From assembly GCA_024103195.1 (NCBI GenBank), contig JAGFIW010000206.1:26603-90602 (forward strand): 64,000 bases of DNA, given 5' to 3'. The stretch comes from Saprospiraceae bacterium (GTDB taxonomy: Bacteria > Bacteroidota > Bacteroidia > Chitinophagales > Saprospiraceae). The first letter of the stretch is position 1. The number at the start of each line of letters is the position of its first letter. Both the position numbers and the translations under genes were made by a program. Below, piece by piece: positions 8,247 to 17,670 of the stretch. The notes under the pieces are model-generated. The model was not told where the DNA came from, did no database searches, and worked only from the letters and a program-made list of their open reading frames with translations.

Positions 8247-11200
8247 ATGCCTGACTGTTTGACCCGCCTTCTTCTGGCGACCATCTTTTTGCTTGTTTGC
8301 CGCTCGCCCGAAATTCTGGCTCAATCCAATGATTGCGCAACGGCAACGACAATATGTTCCAATCCTCCGGCAGCGGGCAATCCAGCAGGAGAGGGAGGTT
8401 TTGACGATTTCAGCGATCCGGACAACGACCCCGGCTGCCTCACTTCGGAAGGGAATACGGCCTGGTATTACTTCGAGATTGACCCCAACGCCCCGGGTGG
8501 ACTGGAACTGGGTTTTACCATCATACCCGATGGCGGTTATGGGGAAGATTACGATTGGGCATTGTTTGGACCGGATGTGGATTGTGGTGACCTGGGTTCG
8601 CCCATCCGATGTTCCTCTGCCTCTGCATTTTGTGCTTTTTGTCCGGAGACAGGTATGGGTATGGGCACGACGGATTACTCGGAAGGACCCGGTTCCGGCG
8701 ACGGATTTGTGGCCACTCTGGATGTATCCGGAGGACAGGGGTTCTATATTGCCATCAACAACTGGTATGGCACGGGCAATGGATTCACCCTCGAATTTAC
8801 AGGCACTGCAGCGCCCTGGTTGGATTGCACGGCTGATCCACCCTGTTCCGTGATAGCGGATGCCGGTCCCGACATGACCGTTTGTGAAGCCGCCGATCCG
8901 TTCAATCTCCAGGCCAGTGGGGATGGTGGCCTCCCCCCCTATGTGTTCCTTTGGAGCGGATCCGGAAACGGTACCGACTACCTGGACAATCCCGACACGC
9001 AGAATCCATTAGTTACTTTACCCTCCGGGGTTGACGGGTCCATCACCTACTATGTGACCGTTACAGACGGATATTGCGAATCCGTGGATTCCATGGTCCT
9101 TACCATTTGGCCGGCACCGGAGGTCATGATCAATCCACTTGGCCCGCTGTGTACGGATGATGTCGGCACTGTCCAGGCAACAGGCAATCCAGCCAATGGA
9201 ACCTGGGGCGGTATTGCCGACAATCAGGGCATTATTGTGCCCGCCTCATACCAGGCAGGCACATATTGGGTTACACTCAGTACCGTTAGTGCACAAGGAT
9301 GCCCCGGCACCGATTCCCTCGCTGTAGAAATCCTGGATCCCGACCCTATCCAAATTACCCCCATCCCGCCTCTCTGCTCTTCTTCTGACCCGGTTACGAT
9401 TGAAGTAACGCCCCCCGGGGGGATTTGGACCGGTGATTTTGGTGCCTCCGGTATTGTTTTTCCTGACCTGTTGGGTCCCGGTGCGTTTGTCGGCTATTAT
9501 GAGTACTACAATTTGTATGGGTGTCGAAGCACCGCCTACATTGTCGTCGACATATTCGCCGATCCTGAACCCGAGATTACAGATCCTGGCCCTGTTTGTT
9601 CCGACCAATCCGCTTATCAACTCCTGGCGGATCCTTTGGGAGGCATATGGAGCGGGGTGGCCCAAGCCAATGGATTGATTGCCCCGACCAGTCTAGGCGC
9701 CGGTTTCCATGAAGTCCATTATTCTTATATTGACAATCAGGGATGCGAAGGAAAGGATAGCCTTTTCATCGAAATCGTGGATCCTCCCATGGCCGATCTC
9801 CTGCCCGCCGTCCAAATTTGCAACAGTGATGCAGGCGGTCAAAACACCGTCCTTGATTTCACCAGTCTGATTCTTTCCGGGGATTCCGGAGGTACATGGA
9901 CGGATATCCAGCTTTCCGGAGCCATTGGCACTCCGCCTGTTTTGGATTTCAACGGAGTTCCACCCGGCAGCTACACTTTTCAATACACGACTGCCTCGGC
10001 ACAAGGAGATTGTGCTGAATTTGATGGTTTTGTTGAAGTGATCGTGGAAGAATGCAATTGTCCCAGTGTGTCCGTGATTTCCTCTACGGCATGGTGTAAT
10101 CTTGAGGATTCCCTGAACCTCCAGACCCTGAAGATTACTACTGAACCCGGCACCTGGCAATTACTGGCCACGCCTCCGGGTGTCAATCCCGCCTCCCTGA
10201 ATGGAGGATTTCTTCATACCAACGGACGAGACCCGGGACCTTATGTTTTGTCCTTCATTCTGACCACACCCCCTCCAGCGGGATGCCCGGACCGGGACAC
10301 TGCACAAGTCCTGTTGCAGCGTCCGCCTTTGGCTCAAATTCCGGATTCCGTCTTTGCCTGTAACAGCCAGGGCACAGGGAATCATCCCTCGGTGATGGAT
10401 TTGTATGCCCTCATCACCAATGGCGACACCAATGGTATTTGGACCATTCCACCCGGATTCGGGATCAACGGGCCGGATACGGCGGTCAACTTTCAGGGTG
10501 TTGTACCGGGTGTTTACCCATTCACCTATCACACCAACTCTGCCACAGCTCCTTGTCCGGAAACCAGTTATTCAGTTTTCATCGTCGTGGAGGATTGCCA
10601 ATGTCCCAGCCTGGATATGTCGGCTCCACCCTCTCTATGCCTTGACCAGGCCACTTTGGATCTGCAAACCCTTCCACTTACCTCCGAATCCAGGACTTGG
10701 AGTCTCATCGGTGTACCTCCCGGCACAAATCCCGCCACCCTCAACGGCAGTATCTTCGATGGCACCGGGCACGATCCAGGGTCCTATTCTGTCCGGTTTT
10801 CCCTGGTACAAACTCCTCCTGCGGGATGTCCGGACCATGTAGACCTTACCCTGGATTTGCTGGCGCCACCTTTCGCCGATCTGCTCCTTCAGCTATCGGT
10901 ATGCAATGCTAATGGACTACCTCAGGAGACTACCCTTCTGGATTTCGGTCAGTTCATTCAAGCCGGGGACAGCTCCGGCTTTTGGACCGACATCTCAGGC
11001 TCCGGAGCAGCAGGAACATTCCCATTGTTGGATTTCAATGGATTGCCGCCCGGCTTCTATCCGTTCTCGTATACCACCCAATCAGCTTCCCCGCCCTGCC
11101 AGGAACAAACCTACACCGTAAACGTACTGGTCAAAAATTGTTTGTGTCCTGATCTTGATCTTCTTCCTTCCATCAGCTTGTGCAACCGGGAAGAATCCCT

Positions 11201-12704
11201 GGACTTGCAAGACATGATTCAGGCAGCAGGTCCCGGCACCTGGAGTTTCCCTGGCGCACCGGGATCACCGGGACCTGAGTTGGTGGGTTCTGAATTATTC
11301 ATCCAGGGAGCAACACCCGGCAGTTATACGCTGGTATACACCCTTTCCGATGTTCCCCCTCCCGGATGTCCGGTAAGCGCGAATGTGCAAGTCCAATTGT
11401 CCGGCCAACCGGATCCGGGATATCAATGGCAGAGCATTTCCATTTGTCACAAGACGGCTGTCGGCTTACAATTGGGTGAAGCCCTATCCAACTCCGACCC
11501 CGGTGGACAATGGACATTTGAAGGTGATCCAGCCACCTTGGGTTCTGCCTTCCAACCGCTCTCCGGAACGCTCCAAACGGAGGGATTGACGCCGGGTTCG
11601 TATACTTTCCGTTATTCACTTTCTGCCTTCCCTCCCTGTACGGATACCAGTGCATTGGTCACCATCGAAATCCTTCCTCTGCCCCCTGTTTCGGCAGGAG
11701 CGGATGCCGTTCTTTCCTGCCAGACGACAACAGCCCATTTGGGGGACACACCACCCATACCCGGACTCATCTATTTTTGGGAGGGACCCGGAATCATCCA
11801 GCCAGGTCTGGCCCAACAGCTTGTGGACAAACCTGGTTTGTATGTGCTTGCTGTCACTGATTCCATCACAGGATGCATTCATCGGGACAGTGCGCAGGTG
11901 CAGTTTGAAGGAACACCGATGACTTCTTTGGAGGCCGAAATATCACCTACTGCCTGCCCGGAGGCAAGCAACGGGGTCCTTACCATCTCTTCGGTGCACG
12001 GCGGGACACCACCATTCATGTACCGGCTTGACGGTGGCACCTGGCAAAACGAACTCCAATTCCAGGGATTAGCCGCCGGAATTTATCACCTTGATATCGA
12101 GGATGCTTATGGTTGCCAAATGGATACTATCATCTCGATTCCGCCCGGACAAGGATTCCAGGTTTCATTGGGACCGGATCAGGAAGTTTACGCGGGTACA
12201 CTGGTCCCTGTCCTTCCCGTCCTGCATCCATCTGGTACCAATATTGTGCAATGGTCCTGGACACCGATTCCTCCCGGTTGTCAAGGTTGCGACAAATTCG
12301 ACTTTCTCGCCGATCAGGATGTACAATTCAACCTGACTGCTGTAGACCAATTTGGCTGTGTCTCCACGGACGATTTGATCATCCGGGTCATACGCCTCAA
12401 GAAGGTGTATATCCCTAATGCCTTTTCGCCCGATGGTGACGGGATCAACGACCTGTTCTTCATTCACGGGGGCAGTGAAGTATCGCGCGTCACAAGTTTT
12501 CGCGTTTTTGACCGATGGGGAAATGCCTTGTACGAGAAAAAGGATTTGGCTCCTGATGATCCCTCCCATGGATGGGATGGCGCCTATCGGGGCAGGCCGG
12601 TTGAAAAGGATGTCTATGTCTACGCCATCGAGATCAGTTTTCTGGATGGCACTTCACGGCTATACAAGGGAGACGTGCTTGTCACCTCTTCACTGCCGCG
12701 ATAG
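8247..12704 (+). CDS. Giant secreted repeat protein with T9SS type B (gliding-motility-type) C-terminal domain
   Basis: 1485 residues with a signal peptide (cleavage near EILAQ/SND). An N-terminal module of ~170 residues (TAWYYFEIDP, FALFGPD-like blocks, GNGFTLEF) resembles the bacterial pre-peptidase-like extracellular modules of large adhesins. A PKD/SprB-type region follows, then at least three tandem units of about 180 residues (nt 9783-10321, 10322-10863, 10864-~11400), each with CNS/CNA, a GDS-GxW motif, DFNGxPPGxYxFxYTT and a CxCP motif; a fourth unit is shorter. The C-terminus from ~1385 is the gliding motility-associated domain (YIPNAFSPDGDGINDLFF, FDRWGN, WDG), the type B T9SS signal. 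It is probably a surface adhesin or matrix protein. A terminator lies at 12779-12804. Confidence 0.93.
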   Translation: MPDCLTRLLLATIFLLVCRSPEILAQSNDCATATTICSNPPAAGNPAGEGGFDDFSDPDNDPGCLTSEGNTAWYYFEIDPNAPGGLELGFTIIPDGGYGEDYDWALFGPDVDCGDLGSPIRCSSASAFCAFCPETGMGMGTTDYSEGPGSGDGFVATLDVSGGQGFYIAINNWYGTGNGFTLEFTGTAAPWLDCTADPPCSVIADAGPDMTVCEAADPFNLQASGDGGLPPYVFLWSGSGNGTDYLDNPDTQNPLVTLPSGVDGSITYYVTVTDGYCESVDSMVLTIWPAPEVMINPLGPLCTDDVGTVQATGNPANGTWGGIADNQGIIVPASYQAGTYWVTLSTVSAQGCPGTDSLAVEILDPDPIQITPIPPLCSSSDPVTIEVTPPGGIWTGDFGASGIVFPDLLGPGAFVGYYEYYNLYGCRSTAYIVVDIFADPEPEITDPGPVCSDQSAYQLLADPLGGIWSGVAQANGLIAPTSLGAGFHEVHYSYIDNQGCEGKDSLFIEIVDPPMADLLPAVQICNSDAGGQNTVLDFTSLILSGDSGGTWTDIQLSGAIGTPPVLDFNGVPPGSYTFQYTTASAQGDCAEFDGFVEVIVEECNCPSVSVISSTAWCNLEDSLNLQTLKITTEPGTWQLLATPPGVNPASLNGGFLHTNGRDPGPYVLSFILTTPPPAGCPDRDTAQVLLQRPPLAQIPDSVFACNSQGTGNHPSVMDLYALITNGDTNGIWTIPPGFGINGPDTAVNFQGVVPGVYPFTYHTNSATAPCPETSYSVFIVVEDCQCPSLDMSAPPSLCLDQATLDLQTLPLTSESRTWSLIGVPPGTNPATLNGSIFDGTGHDPGSYSVRFSLVQTPPAGCPDHVDLTLDLLAPPFADLLLQLSVCNANGLPQETTLLDFGQFIQAGDSSGFWTDISGSGAAGTFPLLDFNGLPPGFYPFSYTTQSASPPCQEQTYTVNVLVKNCLCPDLDLLPSISLCNREESLDLQDMIQAAGPGTWSFPGAPGSPGPELVGSELFIQGATPGSYTLVYTLSDVPPPGCPVSANVQVQLSGQPDPGYQWQSISICHKTAVGLQLGEALSNSDPGGQWTFEGDPATLGSAFQPLSGTLQTEGLTPGSYTFRYSLSAFPPCTDTSALVTIEILPLPPVSAGADAVLSCQTTTAHLGDTPPIPGLIYFWEGPGIIQPGLAQQLVDKPGLYVLAVTDSITGCIHRDSAQVQFEGTPMTSLEAEISPTACPEASNGVLTISSVHGGTPPFMYRLDGGTWQNELQFQGLAAGIYHLDIEDAYGCQMDTIISIPPGQGFQVSLGPDQEVYAGTLVPVLPVLHPSGTNIVQWSWTPIPPGCQGCDKFDFLADQDVQFNLTAVDQFGCVSTDDLIIRVIRLKKVYIPNAFSPDGDGINDLFFIHGGSEVSRVTSFRVFDRWGNALYEKKDLAPDDPSHGWDGAYRGRPVEKDVYVYAIEISFLDGTSRLYKGDVLVTSSLPR
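9783..11400 (+). repeat. Three ~180-codon tandem repeats inside the giant T9SS protein
   Basis: The units begin with PPMADLLPAVQICNS (9783), PPLAQIPDSVFACNS (10322) and PPFADLLLQLSVCNA (~10864). Each runs through GDSGGTW/GDTNGIW/GDSSGFW, a CNCP/CQCP/CLCP motif, LDLQ and a PPAGCP or PPPGCP end. The units are diverged at protein level and clearly so at DNA level, so they are old duplications and not a recent expansion. Confidence 0.85.
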
Positions 12705-12778
12705 ACCCCTTCAAGCTATTCAGGACAAGAGACCTCATAACGCATGTCTTTTGTCGTCTTTTGTTTGGCAATATCAAG

Positions 12779-12804
12779 AAAAACTCTTAATTTTAAGGGT
12801 TTTT
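12779..12804 (+). terminator. Intrinsic terminator after the giant T9SS protein gene
   Basis: Arms AAAAACTCTTAA (12779-12790) and TTAAGGGTTTTT (12793-12804) pair along 12 bases with one G-T wobble, and the right arm itself provides a T run. It sits 75 bases after the stop of the 8247-12704 gene. The symmetry would also allow termination on the minus strand. Confidence 0.6.
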
Positions 12805-12951
12805 GATCAAGGAATCCACGATATGAAGTTCCTTTTGATCTCCCACTTCTTTTTGGTTCTGCCTGGCTCCTCGTGTGCCGGCTGGTAATTGCCCGGCCAG
12901 CCTTCCCTTTTGCCTTCCGGGTTGAATTCTCAAACCAATCTTATCCCCATC

Positions 12952-14367
12952 ATGACGCCCTCCTCTACCCGACTCATTAACATCATGCATGTGTCCGCCT
13001 CTTGGTTGTCGGCCATTCTTGTTTTCTTGACTTTCAACATCCAGCCAGGTTACAGCCAAAACACAACCCCTCTGGTTTACAAGGCTACCGGAACCGGCAG
13101 GACAACCGGGCACATCATAACGCTAACCATTTCCAATCCCACCGATAATGATGCCACCGTAGATAGCGGGCCATTTTATGTGCCATCCACAGGCAGATAT
13201 CAGCCGTACATCATTCCATACGGCGAACCCGTAACCGTTCCGGCCGGTGAGCAGGTGACGCTGCCGCTTTCCGGATATTGCACGGATGTCCACAAACCAC
13301 CGGTGCCATCCGGGGATGATGTATTGTCCTTTGACGAATGGATCCGGCCAGGGATTCTGAGCAATGACTGGATCCCGTCCCGCGATTTTGGTTGGGAGCC
13401 GGATGAAACGGTCCAGGTCACCATTCCAGGGACTGAACGATTGTTGGGCCATCGATTAGACGAGGGCTCGGCCCCTGATCAGGCTGGCCTTATTTATTTG
13501 GAGGCTATTCGCCTGATCGGAGAGATCGTTGATGAAGGTGGGTTTTCAACGCCTTTTTCCGGAAATCCGGAAAAAGAAAGGGAAGCCATCATTCAGCAGA
13601 CCTTCTGGATATATACGACAGCCGTTCGTGGTGAGACCTATGAGAAACCGGATTTTGCCCAATCCACTTACAACCAGTTTGAGACCTCCACCCATCGGCC
13701 GGTTTCCAGCCTTCCGCAAAGGGACAAGGACAAACTGGATCAGGGGATCGACGATTTCTGGAATACCTTTCAGGCTGTCGGCGTAGAAGCAAAGATTTTA
13801 CCTCGGCAGCCATCCGATGAATATGTACTGATCAACGCGTCCTCTTCCAGGCCTCAATGCCAGTGTGACTCTCTCAAACTGGAAGTCCTGTTGTTTGATG
13901 GGGGTGAATGCGTTGACACGATTCCCGTTCACACCGACAAAGTCTCCGTTACGGCATCCGTGAAGCCGGACATTTCTCATGAAGTCGCTTCAGGAGACAG
14001 CCTGGAAGTGGTCATACGCAACATCCAATTTTCATGTCATTGTCCGGATGCCGGGGCATGTACCCCTTATCCCATGAAGAGGACGGGTGGACCGGACACA
14101 ACCGGAACCTCGAGCGCAACCATCGAATGGGGTGAAAATGATGCCGATGCCAGCAATGACAATTTCCATTGCCAGCGTTTGGCCAGTGAATCCAACGGAT
14201 GGAATGAAGACGGTGACGAATATTCCATGAAAATTGGATTTTCCCGATTTGGCAACCGGGAAGACAATCCTTATCAATGCTTCCAGGTGAAGGTTTGGTG
14301 TGTCCAAAGCGATTGCCGTCGGAATAGATGTGCCGTCAAAGTCTGCCTGCCCTTCAAATGGGAATGA
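12952..14367 (+). CDS. Secreted Cys-rich protein of unknown function
   Basis: The frame is open from 12889, but a signal peptide fits a start at 12952 (MTPSSTRLINIM) or 12985, with cleavage near QPGYSQ. The N-terminal ~150 mature residues look like a beta-sandwich (LVYKATGTGRTTGHIITLTISNPTDNDATV), the middle is helical (AIIQQTFWIYTTA), and the last third is Cys-rich: CQC, SCHCPDAGAC, CVQSDCRRNRCAVKVC. No T9SS sorting domain is visible at the C-terminus. I do not recognise a family. The Cys pairs suggest disulfide-stabilised extracellular folding, or less likely metal binding. It has its own leader of ~247 bases after the giant protein gene. Confidence 0.8.
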   Translation: MTPSSTRLINIMHVSASWLSAILVFLTFNIQPGYSQNTTPLVYKATGTGRTTGHIITLTISNPTDNDATVDSGPFYVPSTGRYQPYIIPYGEPVTVPAGEQVTLPLSGYCTDVHKPPVPSGDDVLSFDEWIRPGILSNDWIPSRDFGWEPDETVQVTIPGTERLLGHRLDEGSAPDQAGLIYLEAIRLIGEIVDEGGFSTPFSGNPEKEREAIIQQTFWIYTTAVRGETYEKPDFAQSTYNQFETSTHRPVSSLPQRDKDKLDQGIDDFWNTFQAVGVEAKILPRQPSDEYVLINASSSRPQCQCDSLKLEVLLFDGGECVDTIPVHTDKVSVTASVKPDISHEVASGDSLEVVIRNIQFSCHCPDAGACTPYPMKRTGGPDTTGTSSATIEWGENDADASNDNFHCQRLASESNGWNEDGDEYSMKIGFSRFGNREDNPYQCFQVKVWCVQSDCRRNRCAVKVCLPFKWE

Positions 14368-14447
14368 GCTATCGGATGCCTTTCCGTGTCATTTTTGCCG
14401 GTTGACCGACCTTAACTGGCATCGCGGAACATACCTGCCACCCGATT

Positions 14448-14768
14448 GTGGCTCTTGCGTATCCCGAAAGGGGTGATGAATTCGCCAATGCATGGCAGGC
14501 GCCGGGCAGAGCCTATGGTTTTGGCCTGGTGTGGAATGGATATCGGTGCTCTGCATGTGTTCCCTCCATGTCCTTCATCACCGGGGTGCTTGGGTCGAAT
14601 GACTTGCGGCGATCAGACATCGCGAATCCGGACGAACAAATCACCTTTGGGACATGCTTCCTGACCGTTAACTGGAATATTACCTGCCAGGCCGGGCCCT
14701 CAGAGAACTGGAGCTGGACTGTCCGGTCATTCCATTGTGACACCAGTCACCATACTGGGATGGCATAG
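14448..14768 (+). CDS. Uncertain short ORF, Cys-rich, unknown
   Basis: A possible 106-residue product starting at GTG; the frame is open from 14406 but has no ATG near its beginning. It is moderately Cys-rich (YRCSAC, GTCFLTVNWNITC, FHCDTS) like the protein just upstream, so it may be a broken or diverged fragment of a related gene. There is no signal peptide and no recognised domain. It is the only coding candidate in the 428-base gap 14368-14795, and I would not be surprised if it were not a gene. Confidence 0.3.
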   Translation: MALAYPERGDEFANAWQAPGRAYGFGLVWNGYRCSACVPSMSFITGVLGSNDLRRSDIANPDEQITFGTCFLTVNWNITCQAGPSENWSWTVRSFHCDTSHHTGMA

Positions 14769-14795
14769 CCCGTACCTTTGTGACAAATAAAAAGC

Positions 14796-15218
14796 ATGTC
14801 CTTCAAAATTCTTGCAGCAAGTTGGGTGTTCATCGTCCTTTTATCGGGTACTTCCTGTCTCTCGCAATCGCATCAACAGGATTCCGCCCGGAACGTCTTG
14901 TCCCGGGATGTGGATGTGTCGACCTTTTCCCGGCTCATCCATGAAAAGCAGGATGTCCAGATTCTGGATGTACGCACCCCCGAGGAATGGGCACTTGGCA
15001 TCATCCCGGGCGCGAAAAAGATGAATTTGCACGACCCTGATTTCACGACCCAACTGCAAGCACTTGACAAAGAACGCCCTGTACTGGTTTATTGTCGGTC
15101 GGGCGCACGGAGTGCTAATGCTATGAAACTAATGATCAACATGGGATTCAAGGAAGTGTACAACCTGGAAGGTGGACTGCTGGCCTGGCAATCTGCCCAA
15201 CAACCGGTGTCCCGGTAG
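14796..15218 (+). CDS. Exported rhodanese-like sulfurtransferase domain protein
   Basis: 140 residues: an N-terminal signal (possible lipobox GTSC at Cys21) followed by one rhodanese domain. The domain start VSTFSRLIHEKQDVQILDVRTPEEW and the active-site loop CRSGARS, with the catalytic Cys, are intact. Single-domain exported rhodaneses of this size are common in Bacteroidota and are thought to handle persulfide or redox sulfur in the periplasm; the substrate is unknown. It is convergent with the Nudix gene across 8 bases. Confidence 0.9.
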   Translation: MSFKILAASWVFIVLLSGTSCLSQSHQQDSARNVLSRDVDVSTFSRLIHEKQDVQILDVRTPEEWALGIIPGAKKMNLHDPDFTTQLQALDKERPVLVYCRSGARSANAMKLMINMGFKEVYNLEGGLLAWQSAQQPVSR

Positions 15219-15226
15219 CCCTTTGG

Positions 15227-15838
15227 TTACCTGCCTGGCATATGGGCCAGCATGGCATCCAGGTTGCGATACCGGGGCAGATCACTTTGATAATATTCCT
15301 CCCATGTCATCCAAAGGAGTTCAGTAATGCCCTCCTCTGCTTGAGGACGTCCGGGTCCTTCGGGCTGGTCCATGGCAAACCACCTGGTCTCTTTGAGGAA
15401 TCGCTTCTTCCGTTCCCGATAGGCATGCCAGGTGACTGCCATTAAGTGTCCCGTACGGATTCCCGTCAATCCGGTCTCTTCCAACACCTCTCTTCTTGCT
15501 GCTGTTTCAAATGATTCGCCAGGGTCAAGTTTGCCTTTGGGAAGATCCAAATGTCCTTTACGGAGGATGAACATCATCCTGCCATCCCCGCGGTTGACGA
15601 TACCTCCGGCCGCTGGCACATAGTCAAACAAGTGCCTGAAGGCGTCCCACAAAGGTTCGATAGGGTTGGCAAATAGCCAGGCATCAAGGGCATCTTGCCT
15701 TTTTTCCAAGGTGTCGAGCAGGGCATGCAAATCCTTGATACGGCCTCTCCATGGGAGTACAATCGACCAAACAGCTCGATCCTCTGGCGGACAATCGGCC
15801 AACTTCAGTAAGTGGGTATTGATATAAATGTCATACAT
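15227..15838 (-). CDS. Nudix hydrolase
   Basis: 203 residues with an N-terminal ~70-residue extension and then a Nudix domain. The Nudix box is complete: GKLDPGESFETAARREVLEETGL (G x5 E x7 REVxEETG). It should hydrolyse a nucleoside diphosphate linked to another group; the substrate cannot be read from the box. The start is about 20 bases from the divergent pyrE start, so the two promoters must overlap the opposite gene's leader. Confidence 0.92.
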   Translation of the reverse strand: MYDIYINTHLLKLADCPPEDRAVWSIVLPWRGRIKDLHALLDTLEKRQDALDAWLFANPIEPLWDAFRHLFDYVPAAGGIVNRGDGRMMFILRKGHLDLPKGKLDPGESFETAARREVLEETGLTGIRTGHLMAVTWHAYRERKKRFLKETRWFAMDQPEGPGRPQAEEGITELLWMTWEEYYQSDLPRYRNLDAMLAHMPGR

Positions 15839-15857
15839 TTACAGGCCTTTTTGCGCT

Positions 15858-16517
15858 ATGACCAAACCGAACCACGCGAGGGCGTTGGCGGCCGATCTCT
15901 TGCAAATTAACGCAATCCGCCTTAGTCCCCATGTACCATTTACATGGGCATCCGGCCTGAAAAGCCCGGTTTACTGTGACAACAGGCTCCTTTTGTCTTA
16001 CCCTGTCTTCCGTAGCCATGCCATTGAAGGGCTTGCCGCCCTTGCCCGAAATTTTCATCCATTGGATGTCATTGCCGGTGTAGCCACAGCAGGCATTCCT
16101 CATGGCGCTTTGTTGGCCGATCGCCTGCAACTTCCATTTTGCTACGTCCGGAGCCAGCCCAAAAACCATGGACGCGGCAACCAGATCGAAGGTATTGTTT
16201 CACACGGTCAGCGCGTGTTGGTCGTTGAGGACCTCATCAGTACCGGGGGCAGCTCCCTGGAGGCGGCCAAAGCCCTGCAAGCCGCAGGAGTTACCGTCGT
16301 TGCGGTGATTGCCTTATTGTCCTATGGATTTACCGAAGCCCGGGTCCGGTTTGAGGACGCAGGCATACCCCTGGAAAGCGTGAGCGATTTTCTCACCGTA
16401 CTCGATGTAGCCAGAGAAGGTGGCTATATCTCGGAGGAAGAGTTTGAAATGCTGACTCCCTGGTATCGTGATCCCCGGGCCTGGTCGGATCATTTTGCCC
16501 TGACATCCTCGCCTTGA
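15858..16517 (+). CDS. pyrE: Orotate phosphoribosyltransferase
   Basis: 219 residues from the ATG at 15858 (MTKPNHARALAADLL); an upstream in-frame ATG at 15828 would overlap the Nudix start and is less likely. It converts orotate and PRPP to orotidine 5'-phosphate in pyrimidine synthesis. Visible signatures are the substrate-binding FTWASGLKSPVYCDNR, the flexible loop RSQPKNHGRGNQIEG, and the PRPP motif VLVVEDLISTGGSS. Length and layout match PyrE. It is followed after 59 bases by the M42 peptidase gene on the same strand. Confidence 0.95.
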   Translation: MTKPNHARALAADLLQINAIRLSPHVPFTWASGLKSPVYCDNRLLLSYPVFRSHAIEGLAALARNFHPLDVIAGVATAGIPHGALLADRLQLPFCYVRSQPKNHGRGNQIEGIVSHGQRVLVVEDLISTGGSSLEAAKALQAAGVTVVAVIALLSYGFTEARVRFEDAGIPLESVSDFLTVLDVAREGGYISEEEFEMLTPWYRDPRAWSDHFALTSSP

Positions 16518-16576
16518 TCCGGGCAAGGAAACCAAACCCCCATCGTTTCGTACACATTCTTTGACATCCTGATGCA

Positions 16577-17656
16577 ATGAAAGTTTTAACCAAGGACTCG
16601 GAGAAATTTCTATTCAAGTACCTCAACAACCATGCTCCCACGGGATACGAATCCTCCGGGCAGCAGATCTGGCTGGATTATCTCAAGGCTTTTGTGGATG
16701 ACTGGTCCCTGGATCAGTATGGTACAGCCTTTGGCATCATAAATCCCGGACAAGAATTCCGGGTTGTGATCGAGGCGCATGCGGACGAGATCTCCTGGTA
16801 TGTCAATTACATCGCGGAGGACGGTTTCATCAACGTCGTTCGCAACGGTGGATCCGACCATCAGATCGCACCCTCCAAACGCGTGTTGATCCATACCCCC
16901 AAAGGCATCGTAAATGGTGTATTCGGATGGCCAGCCATCCATTTGCGCAAGGGGAAGGATGCCAATCTGGCACCTTCTCTGGAGAATATTTTCGTGGATG
17001 TTGGGGCAAAAAATAAGGAAGAGGTCCTCAAAAAGGGTATCCATGTAGGATCCGTCATCACCTTTGAAGATGCCCTTACGACCTTGAACGACCGCTATTT
17101 CATCGGCAGGGCCTTGGACAACCGGATCGGAGGATTCTGCATTGCCCAGGTTGCCCGATTGCTCAAAGAACAGAAAATCAAGCTGCCTTATTCCCTCTAC
17201 ATCGTCAACTCTGTCCAAGAGGAAGTAGGCTTGCGCGGTGCAGAGATGATTGCACGGACGATTCAACCGAATGCTGCCATCATTACGGATGTCACGCATG
17301 ATACCTATACCCCTTTGATCAACAAGAGTATCAATGGGGACATCAAATGCGGGGAAGGACCTACGATCACTTATGCGCCGGCCGTTCACAACAAACTGCG
17401 CGATCTGATCATTGAGACGGCCGAGGCCGAAAAAATCCCGTATCAGCGGGAAGCCTCTTCACGCAGTACTGGTACGGACACGGATGCCTTTGCCTATTCA
17501 AACGGCGGTGTGCCGGCTGCGCTTGTGTCCCTCCCGCTCAGGTACATGCATACCACGGTGGAGATGGCGCACCGCGATGACATCCAAAATCTGGTGAAAT
17601 TGCTGTACCAAGCCGTTCAGCGCATTGAAAAAGGGCACAACTTCAAGTATTTCTGA
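16577..17656 (+). CDS. M42 family metallopeptidase (glutamyl aminopeptidase/FrvX-like)
   Basis: 359 residues with no signal peptide, so cytoplasmic. The di-metal peptidase fold shows the first His in VIEAHADEISW, the bridging Asp in GRALDNRIGG, the catalytic Glu pair in SVQEEVGLRGAE, an Asp in TDVTHDT and the C-terminal TDTDAFAYSNGGVPAALVSLPLRYMHT. Members form dodecameric aminopeptidases that trim peptides. The length is normal for the family. An older name (endoglucanase M) for the family is misleading and cellulase activity is not implied. Confidence 0.93.
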   Translation: MKVLTKDSEKFLFKYLNNHAPTGYESSGQQIWLDYLKAFVDDWSLDQYGTAFGIINPGQEFRVVIEAHADEISWYVNYIAEDGFINVVRNGGSDHQIAPSKRVLIHTPKGIVNGVFGWPAIHLRKGKDANLAPSLENIFVDVGAKNKEEVLKKGIHVGSVITFEDALTTLNDRYFIGRALDNRIGGFCIAQVARLLKEQKIKLPYSLYIVNSVQEEVGLRGAEMIARTIQPNAAIITDVTHDTYTPLINKSINGDIKCGEGPTITYAPAVHNKLRDLIIETAEAEKIPYQREASSRSTGTDTDAFAYSNGGVPAALVSLPLRYMHTTVEMAHRDDIQNLVKLLYQAVQRIEKGHNFKYF

Positions 17657-17670
17657 CCATTGCTGCTCGC

